A DNA stretch of 64,000 nucleotides from Thereva unica. Its lineage: Eukaryota; Arthropoda; Insecta; Diptera; Therevidae. The stretch is from NCBI GenBank assembly GCA_949987705.1, contig OX465281.1:167476516-167540515 (forward strand). Reading direction: 5' to 3'. Below the pieces are notes generated by a model. The model searched no databases. It was not told where the DNA came from and saw nothing but the letters and a program-made list of their open reading frames with translations. The first letter of the stretch is position 1. Every line of letters begins with the position of its first letter. Of the stretch, positions 20,698-30,335 are shown piece after piece. Made by a program: the position numbers and the translations under genes.

Positions 20698-23498
20698 GGA
20701 TAGGTGTTTGAAGACGTCTTGCAGGAGGCGTCAAAAACCACTCGGAGTTTAGTTGTGGTGCTATCTGGCTTGCTTACGCAGTGGTGCGGAATGAAGTAGC
20801 ATGGGGATTGTATTTGATTTAGGTCCATTTCTTGCATATGACCTAACCGTTGATATTCTTCCATGAAATCCACGTACTGAGCACGCAGGGTCTGGTTCTT
20901 AGCTAGCCTTCGTTCTATGGCCATGAATCGGCGGGTTGCGATGTCCCGTGATTCTCCCAGCCTATGAGGGTTATCTAGGAATGGGAGTTTAATTATGAAG
21001 CGACCTGAATCAGTTCTTGTGAAGGTGGAGTTAAAATACTCCTCACAATGCTTCTCAGCCGTGGTCATAGGCCTGATATCTTCAGTGGCTTCTTCTATAT
21101 GCCAAAACCTCTCCAGTTGTTGGTTCATGTCTTCGTCTGTGCAGAGAATGCTGCACACTGGGTTATCTAGCGAAACATTATTGATTTTTCCGGCGACCAC
21201 CCATCCCAGTGAAGTGTTTTGAAGGATTGGTAAGCCATCGCCTATTTTTATCTGTCCTACACGTAGTAATTGAAGACAATGCTCGGCGCCGATCAATAGG
21301 TCTACGTGGTTAGGTTGATTAAAGCTTGGGTCGGCTAACTTGATGTTACTTGGTATAGTCCAGGATGTCGTCTCGATAAACTGGCTCGGTTGTGGCGGCA
21401 GAATCTGTTTTAAGACGAATGCTTCTACTCTGGTGGAAAATGCAGTAGTCTGAGATTGCATGATCACACTAACTCTCTGGCGGGATTGTTGTCTTGCTGG
21501 ACCAATGCCTTGAACTTCCATCATGTCAGGAATCGCCCTAACCCTTAGTTTTTTGAGGATCCTTTCGGTGATGATATTTACTTGAGACCCGGAATCTAGG
21601 ACTGCTCTGCATTCCACACTTGGTCCGTGGTCTGTCTTGAGGAGGACCTTCACCGTGCCTAGTAGAACATAGCTTCTAAGTGGGTTGTACCCTTGTGCTA
21701 CCAAACTGAAGAATTGTCCGGTCGGATTCACGTTGGTGTGCTCGACAGTGTTGTGCTCGACAGTGGTGGTTGGTGGTGGTTGAGGCGCGTTGGTTCTGTC
21801 TGGATTCGACTTCAGGAGGTGTACCAATGTGTTGTGTTTTTTGTTACAAATGGTACAACCTCGCAAGGTACAAGCGGATGCTGCATGGCCAGACCGCATG
21901 CAATTGACGCAGAGATTATGTTTTCTCAGCAGCTTTAGTCGATTGGCAGGAGTGAGTTGTAAGAAGCTTTGACACATGAACAGTGCATTATTCTTTTGGC
22001 ATGATATACACTTAGATGTCATCGTTGCTGATACAAATGCGTTGGCTTTCCGAGCTGGTTGACTCGGCTTTCTAAGAGGTTCTTCAATGAACTTGGTTTT
22101 AGTTCCAATGGCTTCCAATGATTGGAATCTGTTGTCCAGGAAGGTGAGGAAATGATCAATTGTTTGAAATGCTCGAGGTTGGATCAGCGATTGTTCATAC
22201 AGGATGTGAGTCAATCTATCTAGTTTTCCTACTAGGATGTGCAGAAGTAACGGATCCCAACTATCGGTGGGAACGTTGAGGTTCTCAAGACCCATAAGCG
22301 TTTCCTTGGTGGTGTCATGTAGGGCCTTTATGTTCGTGGAGCTCTCGGAATTGAGTTTTGGTTGTACCATCAATTGGTTGAGCAGGGCGGTTACTAATAA
22401 TCTCCTATTCTCATAACGCGCCTTTAACAGCTCCCAGGCAGCTGAGTAGTTTTCATTAGATAGACTGAGATGTCTAATGAGTTTTTCGGCTTCGCCTCTC
22501 AAGTTGGTCTTGAGGTACCACATTTTTTCGCATCCACTCATGGGTTGATTGTGGACCATTTGGGTAAACAAATCGTAGAATTGTCTCCATGTAAGATAAT
22601 TCCCGTCGAAGATAGGGATTACTATTTTTGGTAGCTTCATGGTTGCATTATTGGGTGAATGTCCACTAGACTCAACAGTGGGTTGTTGGTCAGCGCACTC
22701 AGACAGCTGGATTATTGTTGCTTGTACTTGTTGCTCTAACTCCATGACTTCCTGAAGATTATGGCCGGCTGCAGATGGGTCCTCTGTCAAATCCCATATT
22801 TCAGCATTAAGAGCTTCTATTTGGGACCAATGTCGCTCAATGTTGCGTATGGTGTGTTGATAATATTGTTTGGATTTTCGCTCTTGGTGATTGCTGGTTG
22901 ATGTTTCGAGTAAGTGGCATAATGAGTCGACACTGGCCCTATGTTTCCGAATGATTCTGCTCAGAGGAGTCCCCGGTTGAGAAATGTTGAACTCGTTGGC
23001 TGTGGCGCTGTCTTCAACTGGTTTCCTTGGTGTGTAAGGCGGTTGCTTTGGTCTTGTACCCGTGACCTTTTTTGGTTCTGGTTGGTCTGCTGAGGCGACT
23101 GCAGCAGCTCCGTCCTCATGATGCAGTTCATCTGCTGAACTGGTTTCTGCAGGTCGGTCTATTGGTGGAGCATCTGTACCGTTCGTGGATTCGATCTTGG
23201 AAATGATCTCTTCCCGGTACTTGAGATACAGTTTGTTCACTGCTGTGTAGTATTCAGTGCTGAAGTATGGGTGGTCGGCGCGGCTTTCATACTTGCATCT
23301 TATGGTATTGTCGGTGGCTTCAAATTCGTCCCACAATGCATCTAGACGTTGGCGTCTGTCTTCAAAAAAGGCTCTGGTCCTCCGTGACACTGGAGCCTTT
23401 TGATAGTTGGATATCAGCTGCTGGATGTCGTCTCCAAGCTGCTTCTGTCTTCCGGCTAATTCCTCCATTAGTCCGTTGACGATGGTCTGATGGTCCAA
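20694..23498 (-). CDS. gag: BEL/Pao gag-protease, running into the reverse-transcriptase start
   Basis: A frame of 934 residues. The Gag core (DUF1759-type) is visible around residues 290-430, with IVIPIFDGNYLTWRQFYDLF. A zinc knuckle with C-X2-C-X4-H-X4-C spacing (CVNCMRSGHAASAC) lies near residue 529, flanked by extra cysteine pairs (CISC, CTIC). The aspartic protease active site is the DSGS in VLDSGSQVNIITE near residue 636. The last ~60 residues (FIPHHCVSKPD ... LRVVFDASC) are the beginning of the reverse transcriptase, after which the frame breaks at about 20694. The start methionine lies ~50 bp inside the primer-binding site, where a BEL/Pao gag begins. Gag would form the particle and the protease would process the polyprotein. 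Confidence 0.92.
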   Translation of the reverse strand: MDHQTIVNGLMEELAGRQKQLGDDIQQLISNYQKAPVSRRTRAFFEDRRQRLDALWDEFEATDNTIRCKYESRADHPYFSTEYYTAVNKLYLKYREEIISKIESTNGTDAPPIDRPAETSSADELHHEDGAAAVASADQPEPKKVTGTRPKQPPYTPRKPVEDSATANEFNISQPGTPLSRIIRKHRASVDSLCHLLETSTSNHQERKSKQYYQHTIRNIERHWSQIEALNAEIWDLTEDPSAAGHNLQEVMELEQQVQATIIQLSECADQQPTVESSGHSPNNATMKLPKIVIPIFDGNYLTWRQFYDLFTQMVHNQPMSGCEKMWYLKTNLRGEAEKLIRHLSLSNENYSAAWELLKARYENRRLLVTALLNQLMVQPKLNSESSTNIKALHDTTKETLMGLENLNVPTDSWDPLLLHILVGKLDRLTHILYEQSLIQPRAFQTIDHFLTFLDNRFQSLEAIGTKTKFIEEPLRKPSQPARKANAFVSATMTSKCISCQKNNALFMCQSFLQLTPANRLKLLRKHNLCVNCMRSGHAASACTLRGCTICNKKHNTLVHLLKSNPDRTNAPQPPPTTTVEHNTVEHTNVNPTGQFFSLVAQGYNPLRSYVLLGTVKVLLKTDHGPSVECRAVLDSGSQVNIITERILKKLRVRAIPDMMEVQGIGPARQQSRQRVSVIMQSQTTAFSTRVEAFVLKQILPPQPSQFIETTSWTIPSNIKLADPSFNQPNHVDLLIGAEHCLQLLRVGQIKIGDGLPILQNTSLGWVVAGKINNVSLDNPVCSILCTDEDMNQQLERFWHIEEATEDIRPMTTAEKHCEEYFNSTFTRTDSGRFIIKLPFLDNPHRLGESRDIATRRFMAIERRLAKNQTLRAQYVDFMEEYQRLGHMQEMDLNQIQSPCYFIPHHCVSKPDSTTTKLRVVFDASCKTSSNTYP

Positions 23499-23533
23499 AG
23501 CAGTGAAAAAAAGGACGTGATCTTCTATGAAAG

Positions 23534-23551
23534 ATCACGTCGGGGTCACCA
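23534..23551 (-). other. tRNA-Trp primer-binding site
   Basis: The plus strand reads ATCACGTCGGGGTCACCA, which equals the 3' end of insect tRNA-Trp including CCA. The minus-strand complement, 4 bp inside the 5' LTR, is therefore an 18-nt primer-binding site. It is not a tRNA gene. Confidence 0.88.
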
Positions 23552-23555
23552 GAAA

Positions 23556-24111
23556 TGTAGAGCTCTTTTGCTCTAATGTAGTTTGTTTATTTGGCCAAGG
23601 TTCTTGATACCTTGACCAATTATTACTGCGTATAATTAATATTGAAAAATAGCTAAGGTTCTTGGTACCTTTGCCAAATGTTGTGAGTGCAGCTGGTTCT
23701 ATGTACCAGTGCACCTAATGCAAAACGAAAACGTTTAAAAGGGTATTAATTTAAAGAAAAACACCTTGGCTGTTGATTGACAACTGATAAAAATTTATTA
23801 TTACCCTGACTATATATATACCTTACACAACAACAACAAACAAAAAAAACATTGACATGAATAAAAATAATTTCGGACGACAAAATACAAAATTTTCCAA
23901 CGATAAAAAACTGCAACGATGCAAATTTGACATTTATTTCTATCCTAAGAACTCAAAGGCTCAGATAACAGCAGACGTAATCTGAGCCCATCTTCGTGAT
24001 AAATGCAATTTCTAGAGGTAATTCTTATCATGATAAGAATGTGTGGTTGCATTTTGCATTAATTTTAATTCCTAGGAATTTGATTATTGGTATTTATGTT
24101 GTCCCTGAACA
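23556..24111 (-). repeat. BEL/Pao LTR (5' LTR of the element)
   Basis: 556 bp, the partner of 15325-15882. It is expected to hold the minus-strand promoter and polyadenylation signals; a TATATATA run at about 23812-23820 sits inside it. Confidence 0.95.
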
Positions 24112-24335
24112 GCTTGCATAAGCTGAATTTAATTTTAACAACAGATGAACAGAACGGTAGTAAGTTTGTTTTCTTTTACAACCCTGGAATCAAAAAATTT
24201 ATATTAGTGACAACTAGCATAAGAATTAAGAACTACTTCGCCAAGTTCGAAGTGTGCATTGACGGGTTGACATTTTAAAAGCTGTTTGAAATTTTACTTT
24301 AAACAAGGCTTGAATAAGCTCAATTTAATTTTAAC
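24112..24335. repeat. Host tandem repeat, units 1 (end) and 2
   Basis: Begins with the second GCTTG and continues CATAAGCTGAATTTAATTTT. A nearly identical phrase, GCTTGAATAAGCTCAATTTA, recurs at 24308, giving a period of about 196 bp. Removing the hAT and BEL/Pao insertions joins 2818-2940, 15275-15324 and 24112 onward into a continuous tandem repeat. Confidence 0.8.
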
Positions 24336-24344
24336 AACAAACAA

Positions 24345-24465
24345 ATGTGGAAACATCGATTTTCGATGTAATTGTTCACATCATCGATGGATCGAGGACC
24401 TAATATCGATGTTTTCACGCTCAACATTGATTTTTCGATATCATCGATTAATATTGACCATTGGA
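24345..24465. repeat. Cluster of ATCGAT-type palindromes
   Basis: Six or more TCGAT/ATCGA motifs occur within 120 bp, including ACATCGATTTTCGATGT, TCATCGATGGATCGA, TATCGATG and TCATCGATTAAT. They form mirror-like inverted repeats. Function is unknown. Confidence 0.55.
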
Positions 24466-24489
24466 AGAGAACATAATATGAGTAATTCT

Positions 24490-25202
24490 CGATGACATTT
24501 CCTAAATAATAGCATTAAATTCAACAATTTCGAAAGTTATCTTGTGTTTGAAGTCCTTGATTGTTTGTGATTTATTGCTGAACTCTCTTTTCAAATAGCC
24601 CCAAATAAAAAGCTAAAGGTGCTATATCGCATGGCAGTTGATGTCACCATTTCTTGAATTTAAGAAGCTATATGTAATGAATATTATATTTATATTCAAA
24701 TTAAATACGAAAATCGTCACTGGTATACATCAAATCACAAATCAACAATCATTGAACTCAAAACGTCAAGGAAAAAACAATCATCTCATTTCCTTACGTT
24801 TAAAATGATTAAAATGTAAAGTCAGTCACTTCCTGTTACTTAACCCATTGAAGAATAATTCTTAATGCTGTAATATGGTACGTGTCTCTTCAAGGTCCTT
24901 TCGGTTATCTAAATTGAATTACCGACGATTTTATAAACAAAAAAAAATTAAACCAAGCAAACAATGAAAGGTACGAAGCATGTCCAAATAGTTCGTATGT
25001 TAATAGTAAATTTGTAAAACTCCGCAACTTTGCCATGCATATGCGTAATGTCGACATTGATAGTTCCTTCTTCTGGCATAATTAAAGTTAGAATCAATAC
25101 TCCGTAGAATACGAATTGAACAAATCACTCGATGGAAACTCATTGAAATTCTGATGTTGATCTTTACATTTAGTTGAATTATGCGTTTGGAAGGGTTTAG
25201 TG
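24490..25202. other. AT-rich sequence without a recognised gene
   Basis: No repeat family or domain is recognised. A pyrimidine-containing TTACATTTAG at 25164-25173 could serve as a splice acceptor for the small frame that follows. Confidence 0.4.
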
Positions 25203-25373
25203 ATGGCATTTTTACTGCTTTTTGTGTGTTTTATCATGGTCATATACATCGGCGGGATCTGCATGCTGCCGAAGCGCTTTTTTGGGGCCAAAATCAATAT
25301 CCCTGAAACTCCTAATGCAGGCCCCGAATTGAAAAATAGTACTATACACATATCGAAACTTAATTTGAATTAA
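25203..25373 (+). CDS. Possible 56-residue single-pass membrane protein
   Basis: ATG at 25203 to TAA at 25371. The first ~22 residues, MAFLLLFVCFIMVIYIGGIC, are strongly hydrophobic and are followed by a basic MLPKRFFG segment and a polar tail with a sequon (NST). This is the layout of a small membrane-anchored protein. The stretch is richer in G+C (GGCGGGATCTGCATGCTGCC) than its AT-rich surroundings, which favours coding. The frame is open upstream to a stop at 25158, and a plausible 3' splice site lies at 25173, so it could be the last exon of a larger gene. I do not recognise the protein. Short length makes chance occurrence a real alternative. Confidence 0.3.
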   Translation: MAFLLLFVCFIMVIYIGGICMLPKRFFGAKINIPETPNAGPELKNSTIHISKLNLN

Positions 25374-26510
25374 GTATTTACTTCGTATTAATTAGTGAGA
25401 ATCTAAATATTACAAGAGAATACTATAGTACACAGCTAGGAGTGCTTAAATGTAAATTTGACGAATTTGAGTTGCGTATTCAATAATTTATTCTTAAGCA
25501 TTGTTATAATTCTCGTCTTAAACTGAGCTGTGTTTGCTTAGTTATCGGACCGGCAAAAGTGCTTTTGTGCACAATTCTCTATCTAAAACAATTGCTGAGG
25601 GCGATTTTATCGAAACACATATTTTGCACTTAAGCACTTTTGGCTGTGTACTGTAGAATAAGGGTTAATAAATTTTGTTTGTGAATATTGTTACTTACTG
25701 TTGCAATAAAATAAGAAAAACAACAACGTAGTAATACATAATATACATAATTCATAGTACAACATACATACTACATAATACGAAATCGCGTGGCGATATA
25801 TCGTTTTCGCGTGTGGATCAATTTCCGGGTTTTCGGGTTTCGGGAATTCGGGTTTTCGCGTTTCGCGTTTTCAGTGGATTTAGACACCTTTTTTATAATA
25901 ATAAAAAGAAATATTTTAAATATGTTATTATACAACTTTTAGTGAAATTTCCGCTCTTTCACGTGGCGCTATTAGTTTTTTTTTATTTTTCGAGATATAA
26001 CGCAAAAACTAAATTCTCGAAATTGTTTTCGAAATTGTGAAGTTAGCATGCACTTTAGAGCAGCAAAGGTTTTTTTATCGTGTTCTACACCCAAAAAAGT
26101 ACCTATGACACAATTTTCAGCGATATCACATTTTGTGCTGGCTTTCAGTCTAAATTTGTCTCTGACAACTGGGCTAAAGATATACTTAAAAAAAAAAATC
26201 AGTTTCTCAAACGGTTTTTGATCACAGCATGAGACTTAGGTAATTTATCTATAGTGTCGTCAGGCAAAACAAGGAAAAATTTGGAAATCGCTCGTTGGCC
26301 TTTTGAGGTCCCCAAATATAAAGGACACTTAAGATGTCCTTCTAATCCTTTTTCTGTCGAAAGTCCTTTTTGGCATTTTTATTTAATAGCTTGAAGGTTT
26401 TTCTAAGGCTTATAAATTTTTAATAGCCGTAAAATAATATATTTAATTTTCGTATAAAAAGCCGTTGTGGGGCCCTTCATCGCTAGCGACCGAGACGTGT
26501 TATTAGGTGT
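25374..26510. other. AT-rich intergenic sequence
   Basis: Contains a ~120-bp dispersed repeat at about 25645-25775 (AATAAGGGTTAATAAATTTT ... AGAAAAACAACAACGTA) that recurs at 38566-38700. A short low-complexity GGGTTTTCGGGTTTCGGGAA run lies near 25827-25865. No gene is recognised. Confidence 0.5.
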
Positions 26511-26779
26511 GGCGTGCAGTTGCAAAACTCGCTAACTGCACTTTTTGAAAAAAAAAAAAAAAAAAAAATGAGTTAACGATGCCAAATTACTCTTTAGGTT
26601 ATGTTCTACCATTTGAACTATATTTTTGTTCAAAATTTGCTCATAAGGCGTATTTTTCCAGCTGTCAAACATCAATAGTTAATTCAAAAGCCAAAGAAAA
26701 GCTAAAGTAATTCAAAAGTTTTTGGCGTTTTTCTCAAAATTACTTAACTTGCAGTTAGCGAGTTTTGCAACTGCACGCC
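26511..26779. mobile_element. 269-bp hAT-type MITE
   Basis: A perfect 30-bp inverted repeat, beginning GGCGTGCAGTTGCAAAACTC and continuing GCTAACTGCA, bounds the element. Flanks TTAGGTGT (26503-26510) and TCAGGTGT (26780-26787) are an 8-bp duplication with one mismatch, the length typical of hAT elements. An A-rich tract lies just inside the left repeat. It is non-coding. Confidence 0.85.
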
Positions 26780-26787
26780 TCAGGTGT

Positions 26788-27215
26788 AGGTACATGAAAT
26801 ATTTCGGATGTGGATTTCCTCATCCAATAAGAAAGTGCGGTGTGCACTTTTCTTTCCATCCGCACTCTTTCCGCCGCCCCTGTAAAAGAGCTTGTGTATT
26901 GGGAATTAAAAACCTTAGGAAAACGGAAAAAAGATGGCTTATGGATTTTGCTAGTACTATAAACATTGCAATATACCTTGGCAAGGTTCCTGTACGTAGA
27001 CACCTTTTACAATGTACGTACCGAATCAATTCGGGAAACTTTCATTGAGCTCGCGAGTAATTCGGTCGCCAATGACCTTGTGATAATGGTGTCAGGAAAG
27101 TTTCCAACAGTGAATTATGATAATATGCAAGGATACCTAAAGGCAGTGGTTAAGCACTCAGGCTAAGCAATGCTATTCACGGGGAGACCGAAAATACCCA
27201 TCTTTAACCTATCCA
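26788..27215 (+). other. Unassigned short open frames
   Basis: The frame at 26966-27166 reads ...RETFIELASNSVANDLVIMV then SGKFPTVNYDNMQGYLKAV. It looks protein-like but I cannot place it. It lies just upstream of a LINE remnant and may be part of the same decayed element. Confidence 0.25.
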
Positions 27216-27219
27216 GGTT

Positions 27220-27400
27220 GCAGGGAAATTTGTTGTGGGTCTAATACTGGACTCAAAACTGAAGATGGAACAAAGAGTAAAGAGAGCTTCATTGCCTCCA
27301 CACCTGTAAAAAGACCAGTGAGGTCTCGAGCCAAAGATTATCCTGTGAATGTATACAACCGTGGTACACCCAATTATTACTTAAGTGTATTAGTATAATG
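27220..27400 (+). pseudogene. Decayed LINE reverse-transcriptase C-terminal remnant
   Basis: Across shifting frames the strand reads GLILDSKLKMEQRVKRAS, then CKKT, then GLEPKIIL and MYTTVVHPII. This order matches the segment after the RT domain of R1/I-group LINEs (LDSKLxWxxHVxxRVxKA ... WGLxPxxxxWxYTxxVRPI). Stops and frame changes show it is dead. The assignment is by eye. Confidence 0.5.
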
Positions 27401-27419
27401 ACCAGTAGAACTGAGCAGG

Positions 27420-28530
27420 AGCTAAATGCCATAAAGTACGAACAGATTAAATTTGTTTTATTCATAAAAAATAGTACTCTCTCCTGAGCGAAAGTGGTTC
27501 AGAATCTCGAAAACCTGGTCAAAAGTACCCAAAATGAACAAATTTTAGGGACCCGCCAAATATTTGTAGTGAAGCCCTTAGCATCATTTGGAACTAATAA
27601 AAGGAAGTAGATTTTCCAGGAATCCGTTATATTTCACCGCGAAAGTGGGCATCTCTCGACCGGAATTTCGTCTCCGCAAAGTAAGCAAAAGTACTACACA
27701 TTCCAAGCGCTATGGAGTTTTTATTTTTTAGTGGATTGCAACAGTGACACATGGATTCTTCTCCTGCAATTGAGCATAATTTTATAACGTCACTAAACGA
27801 AAACTTTTTTTGCAAATTACATTAGTTGTTAACAAGGTAAGCTGTAATAAATTTATGCGGGCGCGCTTCAGATCATTCTGATAAAATAATAAGTCGAAAG
27901 TATCGCAAGGTATCGCCTTGAAATTTTATCGCATATTGTCCAGTATACATTTCTGTTTAAAATAAAAAAGAAAGAAGCTACACCTATCTGAAATATTCAC
28001 AATAAAATTTGTCTTCATTTTCATAATATAAATTTTATTTTTCAGGAAGTCTGAAGCCAGATATCTTTCTTGTAAAGAACAATTTAAAAGATAACGTTAG
28101 TATTATTGAGGCGCCTTCGCAACTCCCCATATAATGAGTTTCAAAAAAAATTGGTTGATTATTAAGCATTATTGTTGGGCATTTTGGTTTTTGGAAAAAT
28201 TCTTAATCAGTGCCATCGAAAACTTCCATATAATGAGTTTCATGAAATTTGGCTGATTATTAACCAAAATTGTTCGCCATTTTGGATCCGGCGTTTTTTT
28301 TTTTGAAAATTCATAGTACTCCCAAGTACGAAATTTAATTTAAAACTATTTCGATGTGGATTTGACCCCTTCGGTCCACACGATCAACTTCCCAGTATGA
28401 TGAATGTAGACGGAATAAACTGTCTTCTTACAAAATAGTAATTATAGTTTAGCACTAGTGGGAAATTGACTAGTATCAGAACTGAACTGGTGACAAAGTA
28501 ATCCTGATAACTATAATAGTGGTTAATCTA
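27420..28530. other. AT-rich sequence without a recognised gene
   Basis: Only minor repetition is seen, such as CCATATAATGAGTTTCA at about 28126 and 28230. No coding region could be supported. Confidence 0.45.
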
Positions 28531-28531
28531 A

Positions 28532-28990
28532 AAGATTTTTCTAGAGAATTTGTTTTTCCCGGAAGTTTACAAACAAACATTTCCTTCGTACTTCGTTCGC
28601 GATCTTTTCAGATCATATTTTGGTTAATATTCTTCGAACGGCACCTAAACTATGTCGATATGTTTTATGATTTTCGCGATATCGTGCAGGAAAAATCACT
28701 TATGTCGTTTAAACCAAAAAAAACGGGTCGACGGAATATTATAAAAAACTTTTCAGATTATATTTTCGTTAATATGCTTCGAACGGCACCTCAACTACGT
28801 TAATATCTTTTATGGTTGGCGCGATATCGTGCAGGTACAAAAATCACTTATGTCGTTTAAATCAAAAAACGGCTTGACCAAATTTTATAAAAATCTTATC
28901 ATATTTCCGTTAATACGCTTTGAACGACACCTCAACGAAGTCGATATTTTTTTTGGTTCGTGCGATATCGTGCAGGAAAAATGACCACAT
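28532..28990. repeat. ~144-bp tandem repeat with conserved leader
   Basis: A leader (TCTAGAGAATTTGTTTTTCC, about 28540) is followed by three units sharing ATTCTTCGAACGGCACCT and CGCGATATCGTGCAGG. The last motif occurs at about 28677, 28822 and 28965. The same leader occurs at 40755 and the same units at 43100-43690. Confidence 0.8.
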
Positions 28991-29029
28991 ACGTACGCAC
29001 ACACAAGTAGTATAAATGTGGGGATTCTG

Positions 29030-29760
29030 GACCACAAGGCCCCTGTTTGTATGAAACGTAAGAAAAAAGATAAGCGTTAGTCATGTAAAGAAAAAAATTG
29101 TGGGGTCCCCTTTTTGTATGGAAAAATTGGTGGGAATTCTGGACCACAAGGCCCCAGTTTATATGAAACGTAAGAGAAGGCCCCTGTTTGTATGAAACGT
29201 AAGGAAAAAGATAAGCGTTAGTCATGTAAAAAAAAATTGTGGGTGCCCTTTTTGTTTGGGAAAAAATTTGTGGAAGTTCTAGACCAAGGTCCCGAGTTTG
29301 TATGAAACGTAAGAAAATGATTCTTTCTCAAGTGAGGGCGTAGTACCCAGTTTGTATGAAACGTAAGAAAATATATCCCTTTTTGTATGGAAAAAGTTGG
29401 TGGAATTTCTAGACCAAAGTCCCCAGTTTGTATGAAACGTAGGAGAAGGCCCCTGTTTGTATGAAACGTAAGAAAAAAGATAAGCGTTAGTCATGTAAAA
29501 AAAAATTTGTGGGTGCCCTTTTTGTTTGGGAAAAAAAATTGTGGAAGTTCTAGACCAAGGTCCCGAGTTTGTATGAAACGTAAGAAAATGATTCTTTCTT
29601 AAGTGAGGACGTAGTGCCTAGTTTGTATGAAACGTAAGAAAATACATATATCCCTTTTTGTAAGGAAAAAGTTGGTGGAATTTCTAGACCAAAGTCCCCA
29701 GTTTGTATGAAACGTAAGAGAGAAGATAAGCGGTAGTCTGCAGTTTGTATGACCCACAGG
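29030..29760. repeat. Tandem repeat of 'GTTTGTATGAAACGTAAGA'
   Basis: About eleven occurrences of TTTGTATGAAACGTAAG in ~700 bp, arranged in higher-order blocks of roughly 240-300 bp with ATAAGCGTTAGTCATGTAA. Reverse frames read as repeated YVSYK peptides, but these follow from the repetition. Confidence 0.85.
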
Positions 29761-29818
29761 AGAAAACCAGAACCAGCCCGATTTTTGTCTCAACATGCTG
29801 ATGTAATGACTTTGTTTC

Positions 29819-30335
29819 ACAACAAAAACAACAAAAACAGCAAAAACAACAAAAACAGCAAAAACAACAAAAACAACAAAACCAGCAAAAGCAACAAAAA
29901 CAACAAAAACAACAAAAACAGCAAAAACAGCAAAAACAACAAAAACAGCAAAAGCAACAAAAACAACAAAAACAGCAAAAAAAACAAAAACAGCAAAAGC
30001 AACAAAAACAACAAAAACAACAAAAACAGCAAAAACGGCAAAAAAAAAACAAAAACAGCAAAAGCAACAAAAACAACAAAAACAGCAAAAGCAACAAAAA
30101 CAACAAAAACAGCAAAATCAACAAAAACGACCAAACCAATAAAAACAACAAAAACAGCAAAAACAACAAAAACAACCAAACCAACAAAAACAACAAAAAC
30201 AGCAAAAACAACAAATAACACAAAACCAACAAAAACAGTAAAAACAAAAAAAACAGCAAAAACGACAAAAACAACAAAAACAACAAAAACAGCAAAAACA
30301 ACAGAAACAACAACAACAACAAAAACAGCAAAAAT
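29819..30335. repeat. CAAAAA/CAGCAAAAA low-complexity array
   Basis: About 500 bp of AACAAAAACAGCAAAAACAA-type repetition with almost no other sequence. It gives long open frames on both strands (Asn/Lys-rich and Leu/Phe-rich), which are artefacts of composition. Confidence 0.95.

Larger units (their letters stand above)
15325..24111 (-). mobile_element. BEL/Pao LTR retrotransposon / endogenous retrovirus-like element with env
   Basis: An 8,787-bp element on the minus strand with LTRs of 558 bp (left) and 556 bp (right), TG...CA termini, a tRNA-Trp primer-binding site, a polypurine tract, and a gag-protease, reverse transcriptase-RNase H-integrase and env-like order. GCTTG duplications flank it (15320-15324, 24112-24116). 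The LTRs differ by one TA unit in a short TA run and a few substitutions, so insertion was recent. The Gag (DUF1759), protease (DSGS), integrase and C-terminal DUF5641-like parts are those of the BEL/Pao (Belpaoviridae) group. Pol has three frame changes, so the copy is probably not autonomous as read. Confidence 0.95.

Noticed and set aside
23534..23551. tRNA-Trp sequence
   Set aside because: Only the last 18 nt including CCA are present and no cloverleaf surrounds them. It is the primer-binding site of the LTR element.
26820..27029. Minus-strand frames at 26755-27029
   Set aside because: Short, overlapping in several frames, and without domain resemblance.
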